Source: Embleya sp045207655 (GTDB lineage Bacteria > Actinomycetota > Actinomycetes > Streptomycetales > Streptomycetaceae). Taken from it: a DNA stretch of 64,000 nucleotides. The notes under the pieces are model-generated. The model had not been told where the DNA came from. It searched no databases and saw only the letters and a program-made list of their open reading frames with translations. The position numbers and the translations under genes were made by a program. This document shows positions 8,519 to 17,628 of the stretch, in pieces; positions within the stretch are counted from its first letter, which is position 1; the number at the start of each line of letters is the position of its first letter. The stretch lies in NCBI RefSeq assembly GCF_045207655.1, contig NZ_CP108784.1, positions 5,208,001 through 5,272,000 on the forward strand. Direction: 5' to 3'.

Positions 8519-8887
8519 GTGATCATCGGTGTGGGTATCGACGTCGCGGACATCGCGCGGTTCGGGCAGTCGTTGGAGCGGACCCCCGGTTTGGCCGATC
8601 GGCTCTTCACCGAGGGGGAGCGCTGGGTGCGGTCCGGGCAGGAACGCGGCGTCGCCTCGCTGGCCGCCCGGTTCGCCGCCAAGGAGGCCCTGGCCAAGGC
8701 GCTCGGCGCGCCCGGCGGCCTGCACTGGCTGGACGCCGAGGTGACCACCGAGGACTCCGGCCGGCCGCTGCTCGCGGTGACGGGCACGGTCGCCGCGCGG
8801 GCCTTCGAACTGGGCGTGCGGCACTGGCATGTGTCGCTCAGCCACGACGCGGGCATTGCTTCCGCTGTCGTCATCGCCGAGGGCTGA
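8519..8887 (+). CDS. acpS: Holo-[acyl-carrier-protein] synthase
   Basis: AcpS transfers 4'-phosphopantetheine from CoA to a serine of acyl carrier protein, activating it for fatty acid synthesis. The 122-residue size is right for a trimeric AcpS. The Mg-binding residues are visible: Asp8 in GVGIDVADI and Glu56 in RFAAKEALAKAL. The SLSH motif near the C-terminus (HVSLSHDAGIASA) is also typical. The GTG start at 8519 lies 6 nt after TAGGCT (8507-8512) with no SD, so the mRNA is probably leaderless. nnr follows 11 nt downstream, and coaA, another CoA-related gene, is nearby. Confidence 0.95.
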   Translation: MIIGVGIDVADIARFGQSLERTPGLADRLFTEGERWVRSGQERGVASLAARFAAKEALAKALGAPGGLHWLDAEVTTEDSGRPLLAVTGTVAARAFELGVRHWHVSLSHDAGIASAVVIAEG

Positions 8888-8898
8888 GGGGGTCGCGC

Positions 8899-10365
8899 AT
8901 GCGCGCAGCGCACGACGTCGAGCAGGTGCGCGGCGCGGAGGCCGCGCTGTTGGCCGCGTTGCCCGAGGGCACGCTGATGCGGCGCGCCGCGACCGGCCTG
9001 GCGCATACGTGCGCCCGACTCCTCGGCCGGGTCTACGGCACCCGGGTCGCGCTGCTGGTGGGCAGCGGCGACAACGGCGGGGACGCGCTGTACGCGGGCG
9101 GCATGCTGGCCCGACGCGGCGCGCGGGTGGACGCGTTGCTGCTCGCGCCGGAGCGGGCCCACCCGGCGGGCCTGGCGTGGGCGCGGCGGGCCGGCGTACG
9201 GGTGTGGGACGCCGGGGCGCCGGACCGGGCCACCACGATCGACCTGCTCGGGCGGGCCGACCTGGTGCTCGACGGCATCGTCGGGATCGGCGGCAAGGGC
9301 GCGCTGCGCCCGCCCGCCGCGGAACTGCTCGCGCACGTGCGGGATTCGATCGTGGTCGCGGTCGACGTGCCCAGCGGGGTGGACGCGGACACCGGGCGGG
9401 TCGAGGGCGCGGCGGTGCGGGCCGATGTCACGGTCACCTTCGGCACCTACAAGCCCGGCCTGCTGGTCGACCCCGGAGCGCAGTACGCCGGCGTGCGGCA
9501 CCTGGTGGACATCGGGCTCGACCCGCACCTGCCGACGTCGCGGGTGGAGGTCCTGCAACACGCGGACGTGGCCCGGCTGTTGCCCGCGCCCACGGGGGAG
9601 AGCGACAAGTACTCGCGCGGGGTGCTCGGCGTGGTCGCCGGCTCGCCCCGATACCCCGGCGCGGCGGTGCTCGTGGTCGGCGCGGCCGTGCGCGGCGGCG
9701 TGGGCGCGGTCCGCTGCGCCGGTCCGGACCAGGTGTTGCGCCCGGTGCTGGCGGCCTGGCCGGAGACGCTGGCGACCGAGGCGGCCCCGGTCGACGCCGG
9801 TCGGGTGCAGGCCTGGGTGGTGGGACCGGGCCTGGACACCGACCAGGACGCCCAGGCGCGCTGGGCGGGCGTACTGCACGGCTCGGTGCCGGTGCTGGTG
9901 GACGCGGACGGACTGACCCTGCTCGCCCGGGCGAGACCCGGCACCTGGCCGACCCCCGCGCTGCTCACCCCGCACGCGGGAGAGGCGGTGCGCCTGTTCG
10001 CCGCCGCCGGGGTCGTCACGACCCGCGAACGCGTCGAGGCGGAGCGGCTGGAGCATACGCGCCGGCTCGCCGCGCTCTACGCCTGCGTGGTGCTGCTCAA
10101 GGGCTCCACCACGGTGATCGCCGCGCCCGACGGCCGGGCCAGGATCAATCCCACCGGCACCCCGTGGCTGGCCACCGCGGGCAGCGGCGACGTGCTCTCC
10201 GGCCTGGCCGGCGCGCTGCTCGCGGCGGGCCTGGACCCGCTGGACGCCGGTTCGGTGGCCGCCTACCTGCACGGCCTGGCCGCCCGCGCGCTGCCCGGCC
10301 CGGTGACCGCGCCGGACCTGATCCGGGCGCTGCCCGCGGTGTGGGCGGACGTCACAGGCACGTGA
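8899..10365 (+). CDS. nnr: Bifunctional NAD(P)H-hydrate epimerase/ADP-dependent dehydratase
   Basis: Nnr repairs damaged NADHX and NADPHX: the N-terminal YjeF epimerase domain interconverts epimers and the C-terminal YjeF/carbohydrate-kinase-like domain dehydrates the S form using ADP. The 488-residue fusion shows both parts. The N-terminal domain has GSGDNGGDALYAG and VDVPSGVDADTG. The C-terminal domain starts near residue 225, with SRGVLGVVAGSPRYPGAA, LTPHAGE and the nucleotide loop ATAGSGDVLSGLAGAL. The ATG at 8899 has GAGGGGG about 7 nt upstream. It is directly downstream of acpS and upstream of alr, a common streptomycete order. Confidence 0.95.
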   Translation: MRAAHDVEQVRGAEAALLAALPEGTLMRRAATGLAHTCARLLGRVYGTRVALLVGSGDNGGDALYAGGMLARRGARVDALLLAPERAHPAGLAWARRAGVRVWDAGAPDRATTIDLLGRADLVLDGIVGIGGKGALRPPAAELLAHVRDSIVVAVDVPSGVDADTGRVEGAAVRADVTVTFGTYKPGLLVDPGAQYAGVRHLVDIGLDPHLPTSRVEVLQHADVARLLPAPTGESDKYSRGVLGVVAGSPRYPGAAVLVVGAAVRGGVGAVRCAGPDQVLRPVLAAWPETLATEAAPVDAGRVQAWVVGPGLDTDQDAQARWAGVLHGSVPVLVDADGLTLLARARPGTWPTPALLTPHAGEAVRLFAAAGVVTTRERVEAERLEHTRRLAALYACVVLLKGSTTVIAAPDGRARINPTGTPWLATAGSGDVLSGLAGALLAAGLDPLDAGSVAAYLHGLAARALPGPVTAPDLIRALPAVWADVTGT

Positions 10366-10496
10366 CAGGGAGACCGCCCCGGCACGGGCCTGCCACACTG
10401 GGAGTCTTGAGCTCCGGGATGCCCGGCCCCGGATCCCGTCCGGAGCCGGGACGCGGGCTCTCGTCGATGACCGTCGTCGGAAGGACCACCAGCCAC

Positions 10497-11654
10497 ATGC
10501 GTGCCGAGGCGCGGATCGATCTCGATGCCATTCGGGACAACATCGCGGCCGTCCGGGCTCGGGTGGGCTCGGCGGCGGTGATGAGCGTGGTCAAGGCGGA
10601 CGCCTACGGACACGGCCTGCTCCCGTGCGCGCGGGCGGCCCGTGCGGGCGGCGCCGCGTGGCTGGGCACCGCGGTGGTCGAGGAGGCGCTCGCGTTGCGC
10701 GCGGCCGGCGACACCGGGCGCGTGCTCACCTGGTTGTGGGCCCCGGGCGACCGCTTCGAGGACGCGGTGCGCGCCGACGTGGACATCTCGGTGAGCGGGC
10801 TCTGGGCGATGCGCGAGGTGGTGGACGCCGCACGGGCGAGCGGCCGGACCGCACGCGTGCACCTCAAGGCGGACACCGGCCTGGGCCGCAACGGTTGCCA
10901 GCCCGCCGACTGGCCGGCCCTGGTCGAGGCCGGGCTCAAGGCCCAGGCCGACGGCGCCGTGGAGGTGGTCGGCCTGTGGTCGCACTTCGCCTGCGCGGAC
11001 GAGCCCGGACACCCCTCGATCCCGGTGCAACTGGTCGAGTTCACCGAGATGCTGGCGCACGCCGAGGGCCGCGGGGTCACCCCCGAGGTGCGGCACATGG
11101 CCAACTCGCCCGCGACGCTGCTGCTGCCCGAGTCGTACTTCGACCTGGTCCGGGTGGGCCTGGTCAGCTATGGCCTGTCGCCCGTGCCGGAGGTCGGCGG
11201 CCCCGCCGACTTCGGGCTGCGCCCGGCGATGACGCTGGCGGCGAGCCTGGCCGGGGTCAAGCGGGTCCCGGCCGGGCACGGCGTGTCCTACGGGCACTCG
11301 TGGATCGCGCCGCGCGAGACCACGCTCGCGCTGGTGCCCACCGGCTACGCGGACGGCATCCCCAGGAACGCGAGCAACGCCGGTCCGGTCCTGGTGGCCG
11401 GCCGCCGGCGCACGATCGCGGGCCGGGTGGCGATGGACCAGTTCGTGGTCGACCTCGGCGACGACCCGGCCGCCGCGGGCGACGAGGCGATCCTGTTCGG
11501 GCCGGGCGATCGGGGCGAGCCCACCGCGGAGGACTGGGCGGTGGCGACCGGCACGATCAGCTACGAGATCGTCACCCGGATCGGCGCGCGGGTGCCTCGC
11601 GTGTACACCGGGACGACCGCCGGGACGACCGCCACCGGGACGGCCGCGCCGTGA
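10497..11654 (+). CDS. alr: Alanine racemase
   Basis: Alr converts L-alanine to D-alanine for peptidoglycan, using PLP. With the ATG at 10497 the protein has 385 residues. The PLP lysine is Lys33 in VVKADAYGHG and the second catalytic base is Tyr265 in GVSYGHSW, at the spacing normal for the family. GGAAGG at 10479-10484 is a rather distant SD. Two other in-frame starts exist: ATG at 10468, and TTG at 10407, which lies 7 nt after CACACT and could be a leaderless start adding 30 residues without family similarity. The next gene overlaps the stop by a GTGA. Confidence 0.95.
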   Translation: MRAEARIDLDAIRDNIAAVRARVGSAAVMSVVKADAYGHGLLPCARAARAGGAAWLGTAVVEEALALRAAGDTGRVLTWLWAPGDRFEDAVRADVDISVSGLWAMREVVDAARASGRTARVHLKADTGLGRNGCQPADWPALVEAGLKAQADGAVEVVGLWSHFACADEPGHPSIPVQLVEFTEMLAHAEGRGVTPEVRHMANSPATLLLPESYFDLVRVGLVSYGLSPVPEVGGPADFGLRPAMTLAASLAGVKRVPAGHGVSYGHSWIAPRETTLALVPTGYADGIPRNASNAGPVLVAGRRRTIAGRVAMDQFVVDLGDDPAAAGDEAILFGPGDRGEPTAEDWAVATGTISYEIVTRIGARVPRVYTGTTAGTTATGTAAP

Positions 11655-12793
11655 GCACCCCCGTGCCGGGCCCCTCCGGCGGCGGTCGTGCGCTCGGCCG
11701 CCGGGCCGGCATCGTGGGCGCCGCGGTCGGTGTGCTCGCGGCCGGCGCCGCCGCGGGCGTGGCGATCGAGCGAATGACCGTCGGCCGCGCGTTCCGCCGC
11801 CGGACCGAGGCGCAGATGGACGCGCTGGCCGAGTTCGGCACGTTGCGCGGCGAACCGCACATCGTCACCACCGGCGACGGCATCGAGCTGTACGCCGAGG
11901 TGGACGGCAGGCGCGACGCGGCGGTGACCGTGGTGCTGTGTCACGGCTACTGCCTCGACATGGACTGCTGGCACTACCAGCGGGCCGAACTGCGCGACGA
12001 GTACCGCCTGGTGTTCTACGACCAGCGCAGCCACGGCCGATCCGGCCGGGGCGCGCCGGAGACCTCGACGATCGACCACCTCGGCGCCGACCTGTACACG
12101 GTGCTGACGGAACTGGCGCCCGAGGGACCGCTCGTGCTGCTGGGCCACTCGATGGGCGGGATGACCATCATGGCGCTGGCCGATCAGCACCCCGAGTTGT
12201 TCGGGGACCGGGTGATCGGCGTCGCGCTGATGAACACCTCGGCGGGCCGCTGGGCGACGGTGACGCTGGGCATTCCCGCGGCCGGCGCCCGGCTGGTGCA
12301 CCGGATCGCGCCCGGGTTGCTGCGTACGCTCGGCCGGCGGGCCGCGCTGGTGGAGGCGGGTCGGCGGGCGGCCCGCGACCTGGTGTACCTGTTCACCGAG
12401 CGGTACGCGTTCGACTCCGAGGTGGATCCGACCCTGGTGCGGTTCACCGACCGGATGATCTCCGGTACGCCGATCGACGTGATCGCCGAGTTCTTCCCGG
12501 CCTTCGAGGCACACGACAAGATGGCCGCGCTGCCGGCGCTGGCGGGGGTGGAGACGCTCGTGGTGGGCGGCGAGGGCGACCTGATCGCGCCGGCCACGCA
12601 CAGCGAGGCGATCAAGGAGGCGCTGCCCGGCGCCGAGTTGCTGATCGTGCCGCAGTCGGGGCACCTGACCCCGCTGGAGCATCCGGAGGTGGTCAACGCG
12701 GCCGTGCGCGATCTTCTCGCGCGCGCCGCGAGTGCACCCGGGCGGCGCGCCGGGCGATCCGGCGGGCACGCGCGCGGCGAATCGTCCGCATAG
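11651..12793 (+). CDS. Alpha/beta hydrolase with N-terminal membrane segment
   Basis: The 380-residue product has an N-terminal hydrophobic segment (about 19-40, AGIVGAAVGVLAAGAAAGVAI) and then an alpha/beta-hydrolase fold. The nucleophile elbow is GHSMGG (Ser167), an oxyanion-hole region is CHGYCLDMDCW, and the catalytic His lies in QSGHLTPLEHPE. The acid is probably the Asp in GGEGDLIAP. The substrate is unknown. The GTG start overlaps the alr stop by 4 nt (GTGA), indicating translational coupling with alr. The short basic C-terminal tail is not part of the fold. Confidence 0.88.
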   Translation: MSTPVPGPSGGGRALGRRAGIVGAAVGVLAAGAAAGVAIERMTVGRAFRRRTEAQMDALAEFGTLRGEPHIVTTGDGIELYAEVDGRRDAAVTVVLCHGYCLDMDCWHYQRAELRDEYRLVFYDQRSHGRSGRGAPETSTIDHLGADLYTVLTELAPEGPLVLLGHSMGGMTIMALADQHPELFGDRVIGVALMNTSAGRWATVTLGIPAAGARLVHRIAPGLLRTLGRRAALVEAGRRAARDLVYLFTERYAFDSEVDPTLVRFTDRMISGTPIDVIAEFFPAFEAHDKMAALPALAGVETLVVGGEGDLIAPATHSEAIKEALPGAELLIVPQSGHLTPLEHPEVVNAAVRDLLARAASAPGRRAGRSGGHARGESSA

Positions 12794-12939
12794 GTCGGAA
12801 TCGACGCGAGTCGTGATCCTGCGGGACAGTGATCCCGGGTGATGACCTCGAGCGATGATCCCGGGAAGCCGGGACGGCTCGGGGAGGGCGGGCCCGAAGC
12901 GGTTCGGGTTCGCGAGTTCGGCGTGGTGGGAGTGCTGAA

Positions 12940-13470
12940 GTGGTGCGAAGTGTGACGGTGACGGTCGCCGGCGGCGCGGACACGCGCGCGCTCGGCGCCC
13001 GCCTGGCCAAGTTGCTGCGGGCCGGCGACCTGATCGTGCTGTCCGGCGGCCTGGGCGCGGGCAAGACCACGCTGACCCAGGGCATCGGGGTCGGCCTGGG
13101 AGTGCGCGGCGCGGTGACCTCGCCGACGTTCGTGATCGCCCGGGTGCACCCCTCCGAGGTCGGCGGCCCGGCCCTGGTGCACGTCGACGCCTATCGGCTC
13201 GGCGGTTCGGCGGACGTCACCGCCGAGATCGACGGCCTGGACCTGGACGCCTCGCTCGACGAGTCGGTGACCGTCGTGGAGTGGGGCGAGGGCATGGTCG
13301 AGGAACTGACCGAGGACCGCCTGGACATCGCCATCGCGCGCGACGCGCTCGGGCCGGACGCGCTCGCGGAGAGCGCGACCGACTTCGCCGGCGACGAGGT
13401 GCGCGCGATCCGGGTGACCGGGGTCGGCGCCCGCTGGGCGAGCGTCGACCTCGACGCGTTGGCGGGCTGA
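12940..13470 (+). CDS. tsaE: tRNA t6A biosynthesis ATPase TsaE
   Basis: TsaE is the ATPase that works with TsaB and TsaD to make N6-threonylcarbamoyl-adenosine at position 37 of ANN-decoding tRNAs. The 176-residue product has the Walker A GGLGAGKTT at about 36-44 and family segments SPTFVIARVH, HVDAYRL and VEWGEG. The GTG at 12940 has GGGAG at 12928-12932. The C-terminal ~35 residues beyond the normal E. coli length are an actinobacterial extension. tsaB, rimI and tsaD lie 3.3 kb further on, past two genes on the other strand. Confidence 0.93.
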   Translation: MVRSVTVTVAGGADTRALGARLAKLLRAGDLIVLSGGLGAGKTTLTQGIGVGLGVRGAVTSPTFVIARVHPSEVGGPALVHVDAYRLGGSADVTAEIDGLDLDASLDESVTVVEWGEGMVEELTEDRLDIAIARDALGPDALAESATDFAGDEVRAIRVTGVGARWASVDLDALAG

Positions 13471-13521
13471 ACCGGACCGGGATCGGCCGACCCGGACCGG
13501 GACCAAGGCCCTGGGCCGGGA

Positions 13522-15837
13522 TCAGGTGACGGCCGCCGCCGGGGACTCGGGCGCGTCCGGGGACTCGGGCACGTTCGAGGGCGGGCGGCTGGTCGCGCCG
13601 CCGCCGCCCGAACCGCCCGGCGGGGCGGACGTGGCCGGCGGGCGGGTGCCGGTCGCCGGGGGCGTGGTCGGCGGAGCGGTGGTGCCGGTGTCGCCGGTCG
13701 GCGGTCCGGTGGTCGGCGTGGCCGGCGCGCTGGGCGTGGCGGTACCGGTGTTCGGCGGCACCAGGCTGGTGTCCGGCCCACCGAGGCCGCCGGCGGTCTC
13801 CTCCGGGAAGTCGGTCGCCTTCTGCCCGGCGAGTGCGGCACGCATGTAGGTCGTCCACATCCGGGTCGGCAGGTTGCCGCCGTCCACCCGTTCCAGCCCG
13901 GCGACCCCGGACAGGGACAGGAACGCGTGCGTCGCGGCGTCCTCGCGGAACATGCCCATCGAGGTGGACAGGTCCGGGGTGTACCCGACGAACCAGGCCG
14001 AGCGGTTGTCGTCGGTGGTGCCGGTCTTGCCCGCCGCCGGGCGGTTCAGCGCCTGTGCGCGAAATCCGGTGCCGCTGTCCACGACGCCGCGCAGCACCTG
14101 GGTGACCGCGTTCGCCTCCTGGTCGTCGTAGGGGTTCTCGGTGTCGTGATCGGGCAGGTCCACGGTGTCGCCGGAGCGGGTCAACCGGTCCACCGGGTAG
14201 GGCGCGCGCTGTTTGCCCTCGGCCGCGAACGTGGCGTACGCCGAGGCCATGTCCAGCGCGCTGGGGGTGGAGGTGCCCAGCGACACGGACGGGATCGGTT
14301 GCAGCCCCGGCGTGCTCGCGGGCAGTCCCGCGTCCACCGCGGCCCGCACCACCCGGTCGGGGCCGACGTCCATGCCCAGTTGGGTGTAGACGGTGTTCAC
14401 CGACTTGTCCATCGCCCGGGCCAGGGTGATCTGCCCGTAGTCGACGCCGTCCTCGTTGCCCGGTTGCCAGGGCACGCCGTCCTGGAGGACGGGCTTGCCG
14501 TTCGGGTAGCGGATCACCACGTTGTCGTTGCCGTTGTAGACCGTGCGCGGGCTGATCCGGTCCCGCCTGCCGTCGCGGTCCTGCACGCCGTCGCGCAGTC
14601 CGGCGGCCAGCACGAACGGCTTGAACGTGGAGCCGACCTGCACGTCGCGGCGGGTGGCGTCGTTGACGAACTGCCGGACGTAGTTCGGGCCGCCGTAGAT
14701 CGCGACGATCCGGCCGCTGCCCGGCTCCACCGACGCCGCGGCGACGCGTACGCCGACGTCCGCGGAGCGCTCGGCCGGGTCCAGCGACTGGGCGAGCTGG
14801 TCCTGCACGGTCTGCTGGAGCACCTCGGTCATGCGCTTGTCGAATGTCGTGGTGATCGCGTAGCCGCCGGCGTCGAGCCGGTCCTCGTCGACCACGTCGT
14901 GGTCGAGCAGGTAGCGCTTGGCCATCTCCACCAGATAGCCGTTGACCCCGGCCAGGTTGGCCGCCGGACGCGGGTCGATCGGCTCCGGGAAGACCATGCC
15001 GGCGCGCTGCTCGGGGGTGAGCCACTTCTCCTTGACCATGCCGTCCAGGACGTAGTCCCAGCGTGCGAGCACCCGCCGCCGGCCCGCCTCGGTGGTGTTG
15101 CGGACGTCGTTGGCGCTGGGCGCGTTCAGCAGCACCGCCAGGTAGGCGCCCTGCTCGACGGTGAGTTGCCCGACGTCGATGCCGTAGTACGCCTGCGCGG
15201 CGGCCTGGATCCCGTACGCGCCGCGGCCGAAGTACACGCTGTTGAGGTAGCCGGTGAGGATCTCGTCCTTGGAGACGGTGCGGTCGAGTTTGACCGAGAT
15301 GATCGCCTCCTTGAACTTGCGGCCCAGCGTCTGCTCCTGGGTCAGGTAGACGTTCTTGACGTACTGCTGGGTGATCGTCGAACCGCCCTGGAGACCGTCC
15401 GAGCCACCCGCGGCGTTGCGCAGCAGGGCACGCACGGTGCCGGTGATCGATACGCCGGCGTTGGAGAAGAAGGAGCGGTCCTCGGCGGCGAGCACCGCGT
15501 GCTGCACGTCGATCGGGATCGCGGCCAGTGGCACGGTCTGCCGGTTGGTGGTGCCGGTGCGGGTGATCTCGCTGCCGTCGCTCCAGTACCAGACGTTGCT
15601 CTGCTGCCGGGCCTGGGCGTTGACGGTGTGCGGGACCGGGGTGACCGCGTAGACCAGGCCCACGGCGGCGAACAGGCCGGACAGGACCAGCAGGACGAAG
15701 GTGAGCAGGTGCTTGAACGAGGGCAACCAACGCCGGAGTCCCCGCCGATTGCTCCGGGGGTAGTCGAACAACCTGCGCCGGGGAGTCGGCCCCTGGACGT
15801 CGCCGGGACCGCTCGGACCGGAGGAGTCGTGCGCCAC
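13522..15837 (-). CDS. Class A penicillin-binding protein (transglycosylase/transpeptidase)
   Basis: This bifunctional enzyme polymerises lipid II and crosslinks peptidoglycan. The 771-residue protein has a short cytoplasmic N-terminus, one TM helix (about 43-66), and a GT51 transglycosylase domain with the catalytic EDRSFF at 119-124 plus GGSTITQQ and GRGAYGIQAAA. The transpeptidase has STFK (Ser403-Lys406), SVN (479-481) and KTGT (604-607). The last ~80 residues are a Pro/Thr/Gly-rich tail, a likely disordered wall-spanning region. The start is GTG at 15837. It lies opposite to tsaE, its tail ending 51 nt from the tsaE stop. Confidence 0.95.
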   Translation of the reverse strand: MAHDSSGPSGPGDVQGPTPRRRLFDYPRSNRRGLRRWLPSFKHLLTFVLLVLSGLFAAVGLVYAVTPVPHTVNAQARQQSNVWYWSDGSEITRTGTTNRQTVPLAAIPIDVQHAVLAAEDRSFFSNAGVSITGTVRALLRNAAGGSDGLQGGSTITQQYVKNVYLTQEQTLGRKFKEAIISVKLDRTVSKDEILTGYLNSVYFGRGAYGIQAAAQAYYGIDVGQLTVEQGAYLAVLLNAPSANDVRNTTEAGRRRVLARWDYVLDGMVKEKWLTPEQRAGMVFPEPIDPRPAANLAGVNGYLVEMAKRYLLDHDVVDEDRLDAGGYAITTTFDKRMTEVLQQTVQDQLAQSLDPAERSADVGVRVAAASVEPGSGRIVAIYGGPNYVRQFVNDATRRDVQVGSTFKPFVLAAGLRDGVQDRDGRRDRISPRTVYNGNDNVVIRYPNGKPVLQDGVPWQPGNEDGVDYGQITLARAMDKSVNTVYTQLGMDVGPDRVVRAAVDAGLPASTPGLQPIPSVSLGTSTPSALDMASAYATFAAEGKQRAPYPVDRLTRSGDTVDLPDHDTENPYDDQEANAVTQVLRGVVDSGTGFRAQALNRPAAGKTGTTDDNRSAWFVGYTPDLSTSMGMFREDAATHAFLSLSGVAGLERVDGGNLPTRMWTTYMRAALAGQKATDFPEETAGGLGGPDTSLVPPNTGTATPSAPATPTTGPPTGDTGTTAPPTTPPATGTRPPATSAPPGGSGGGGATSRPPSNVPESPDAPESPAAAVT

Positions 15838-16016
15838 GCCGCCACCATTTCCTCGGTGCCATTGCCCTGACGGGCCCTGTCGGTCAGCCGCGCGTGCCCG
15901 ATGGGGCTGGTGTGACCGGAGGGATCATCATCCTGATGATATGTGGGCAAAGCATGGGGATAGCCGCTGAATGGGGCAATGGTGGGCGTGGCGTGGTGAA
16001 TCGGACCGCTGTGCGG

Positions 16017-16637
16017 TCAGGGCACCACGATCACGGGTGTGCCGACCGGGGCGAAGGCCCACAGGGCCGCGCCGTCGTCCGGCTTGGAGCGGATACCCGC
16101 GCTCCTGCCCGCCGGTGTGGAGGCCTTCGGACGTGCGGTGCCGCTGGGGGAGGGGCCGGGCTTGGCGCCGGTGTCGATCTTGTCCAGCGGGGTGTCCGTC
16201 GCGGCGAAGCCGAGCGGGATGCCCTGCACCGCGCCGAAGCGCACCGAGTAGGTGATCCGGAGGTTGTCGCTGCCGGTCTGCGCCTCCTCCTTCTTCAGGG
16301 TCACCTGGTACGAGCCCGGTTGCGGCTTGACCGGCGCGTTCGCGACGGCGTACTCGCGCAGCGTGCGCTCGGCCTCGTCGACCAGCCAGACGTGGCTGTC
16401 CTTGATCGAGTAGACGACCCGCTTGCCGGTGCCGGAGCCCGCGGGCACGGGCGGCGGTACGTAGACCGGGGGCACGGGCGCCCCGGACGGGGCGGTGGGG
16501 GTCGGCGTGTTCGTGCGCGCTATCCCCCGGTTGTCCGGTGCCGAGTTCGCGGCCTGCGCCGCGAGGAAGCCGACGCCGACCAGTGCGGCGATGGTGATGC
16601 CCGCGACGGCCACGCCCGGGTTGAGCCGCTTCGCCAT
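16017..16637 (-). CDS. Membrane-anchored L,D-transpeptidase-like (YkuD-fold) protein, apparently inactive
   Basis: The 206-residue product has a short basic N-terminus, a TM or signal-anchor helix (about 8-28), a Pro-rich linker to about 70 and then a YkuD-like domain. The domain opening RVVYSIKDSHVWLVDEAERTLREYAV, the central RITYSVRFGAVQGIPLGF and the closing WAFAPVGTPVIVV fit L,D-transpeptidases. The catalytic segment, normally [S/T]HGC-x-R, reads SAGIRS at 179-184: the His is replaced by Ala and no Cys is present anywhere in the domain. It is therefore expected to be non-catalytic, possibly a wall-binding or regulatory protein. ATG at 16637 follows AAGG. It may share expression with the downstream PBP gene. 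Confidence 0.7.
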   Translation of the reverse strand: MAKRLNPGVAVAGITIAALVGVGFLAAQAANSAPDNRGIARTNTPTPTAPSGAPVPPVYVPPPVPAGSGTGKRVVYSIKDSHVWLVDEAERTLREYAVANAPVKPQPGSYQVTLKKEEAQTGSDNLRITYSVRFGAVQGIPLGFAATDTPLDKIDTGAKPGPSPSGTARPKASTPAGRSAGIRSKPDDGAALWAFAPVGTPVIVVP

Positions 16638-16820
16638 TGCCTTGGGTCCCTCTTCCGCCGTGTGGTGGCCTCCATGGTGCCGGCAGGCACCGTCCGCGCG
16701 TTGGAGCCGGGTGCACTTTTCCTTCCCGGCGGCCCGCGGCGCCCGTCCGCACCCCGGGCACCCACGCGTCCCGCGGGCGCGGCGGGCGAGAGCGCGGCGC
16801 GCGGTCGGTAGCCTGGTGCC

Positions 16821-17504
16821 GTGCTGCTGCTCGCCTTCGACACCGCCACCCCGGCCGTCACGGTCGCCCTCCACGACGATTCCGCCGTCCTCGCCGGTTC
16901 CACCCGGGTCGACGCCCGTCGGCAGGGCGAACTGCTCGCGCCCGGCATCGCCGACGTGTTGCGCGCGGCGGGCCGAACCCGCGCCGACGTCACCGCCATC
17001 GCGGTCGGCGTCGGGCCCGGGCCGTACACCGGCCTACGCGTGGGCATCGTGACCGCGCTCGCGATGGGCGACGCGCTCGGCATCCCCGTGTACGGCGTGT
17101 GCACCCTCGACGCGCTCGCGTACGCGGCCCGCCGGGACGGCACCGTCACCGGGCCGTTCGTGGCGGCGACCGACGCGCGCCGCAAGGAGGTCTACTGGGC
17201 GCGGTACGACGATGCGGGCGCGCGCGTGCGGGGCCCGGCGGTGGATCGCGCCGGCGACCTGGCCGAGGACGTCACCAAGCTGCCGGCGGTGGGCGCGGGC
17301 GCCGCGTTGTACGCGGGGACGTTCACCGACGCGCGTTCGCCGGAGCACCCGGACGCGGCGGCGCTCGCGGCGTTCGCCGTACGGCGACTGGCGGCCGGGG
17401 AGGCCCTGTCGACCCCCGAGCCGTTGTACCTGCGCCGCCCCGACGCGCAGGTTCCCGCGGGCTACAAGGCCGTGACACCCGACGGACCGCCGCCCCGGGC
17501 CTGA
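16821..17504 (+). CDS. tsaB: tRNA t6A biosynthesis protein TsaB
   Basis: TsaB is the inactive ASKHA-fold partner of TsaD in threonylcarbamoyl transfer to tRNA A37. The 227-residue product starts MLLLAFDTATPAVTVAL and contains the family motif GVGPGPYTGLRVGI at about 56-69 and ATDARRKEVYWARY. The GTG at 16821 lies 6 nt after TAGCCT (16809-16814) without an SD, so a leaderless mRNA is likely. It starts the tsaB-rimI-tsaD cluster and is divergent from the YkuD-like gene. Confidence 0.93.
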   Translation: MLLLAFDTATPAVTVALHDDSAVLAGSTRVDARRQGELLAPGIADVLRAAGRTRADVTAIAVGVGPGPYTGLRVGIVTALAMGDALGIPVYGVCTLDALAYAARRDGTVTGPFVAATDARRKEVYWARYDDAGARVRGPAVDRAGDLAEDVTKLPAVGAGAALYAGTFTDARSPEHPDAAALAAFAVRRLAAGEALSTPEPLYLRRPDAQVPAGYKAVTPDGPPPRA

Positions 17505-17628
17505 CGGTCACCGATCCGCGGTCCGCGACGCCGGCGCCACCCGGGCAACCCCTGACGGTCGCACCGCCCCCGGGCCGGCCCGATCGATCGGGCTCAAGGG
17601 GTGGTTGGGCAGTCGATACACTCCCGGC

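Noticed and set aside
12794..12939. Repeats of TGATCCCGGG before tsaE as an operator
   Set aside because: Only two or three short copies without symmetry relative to a promoter.
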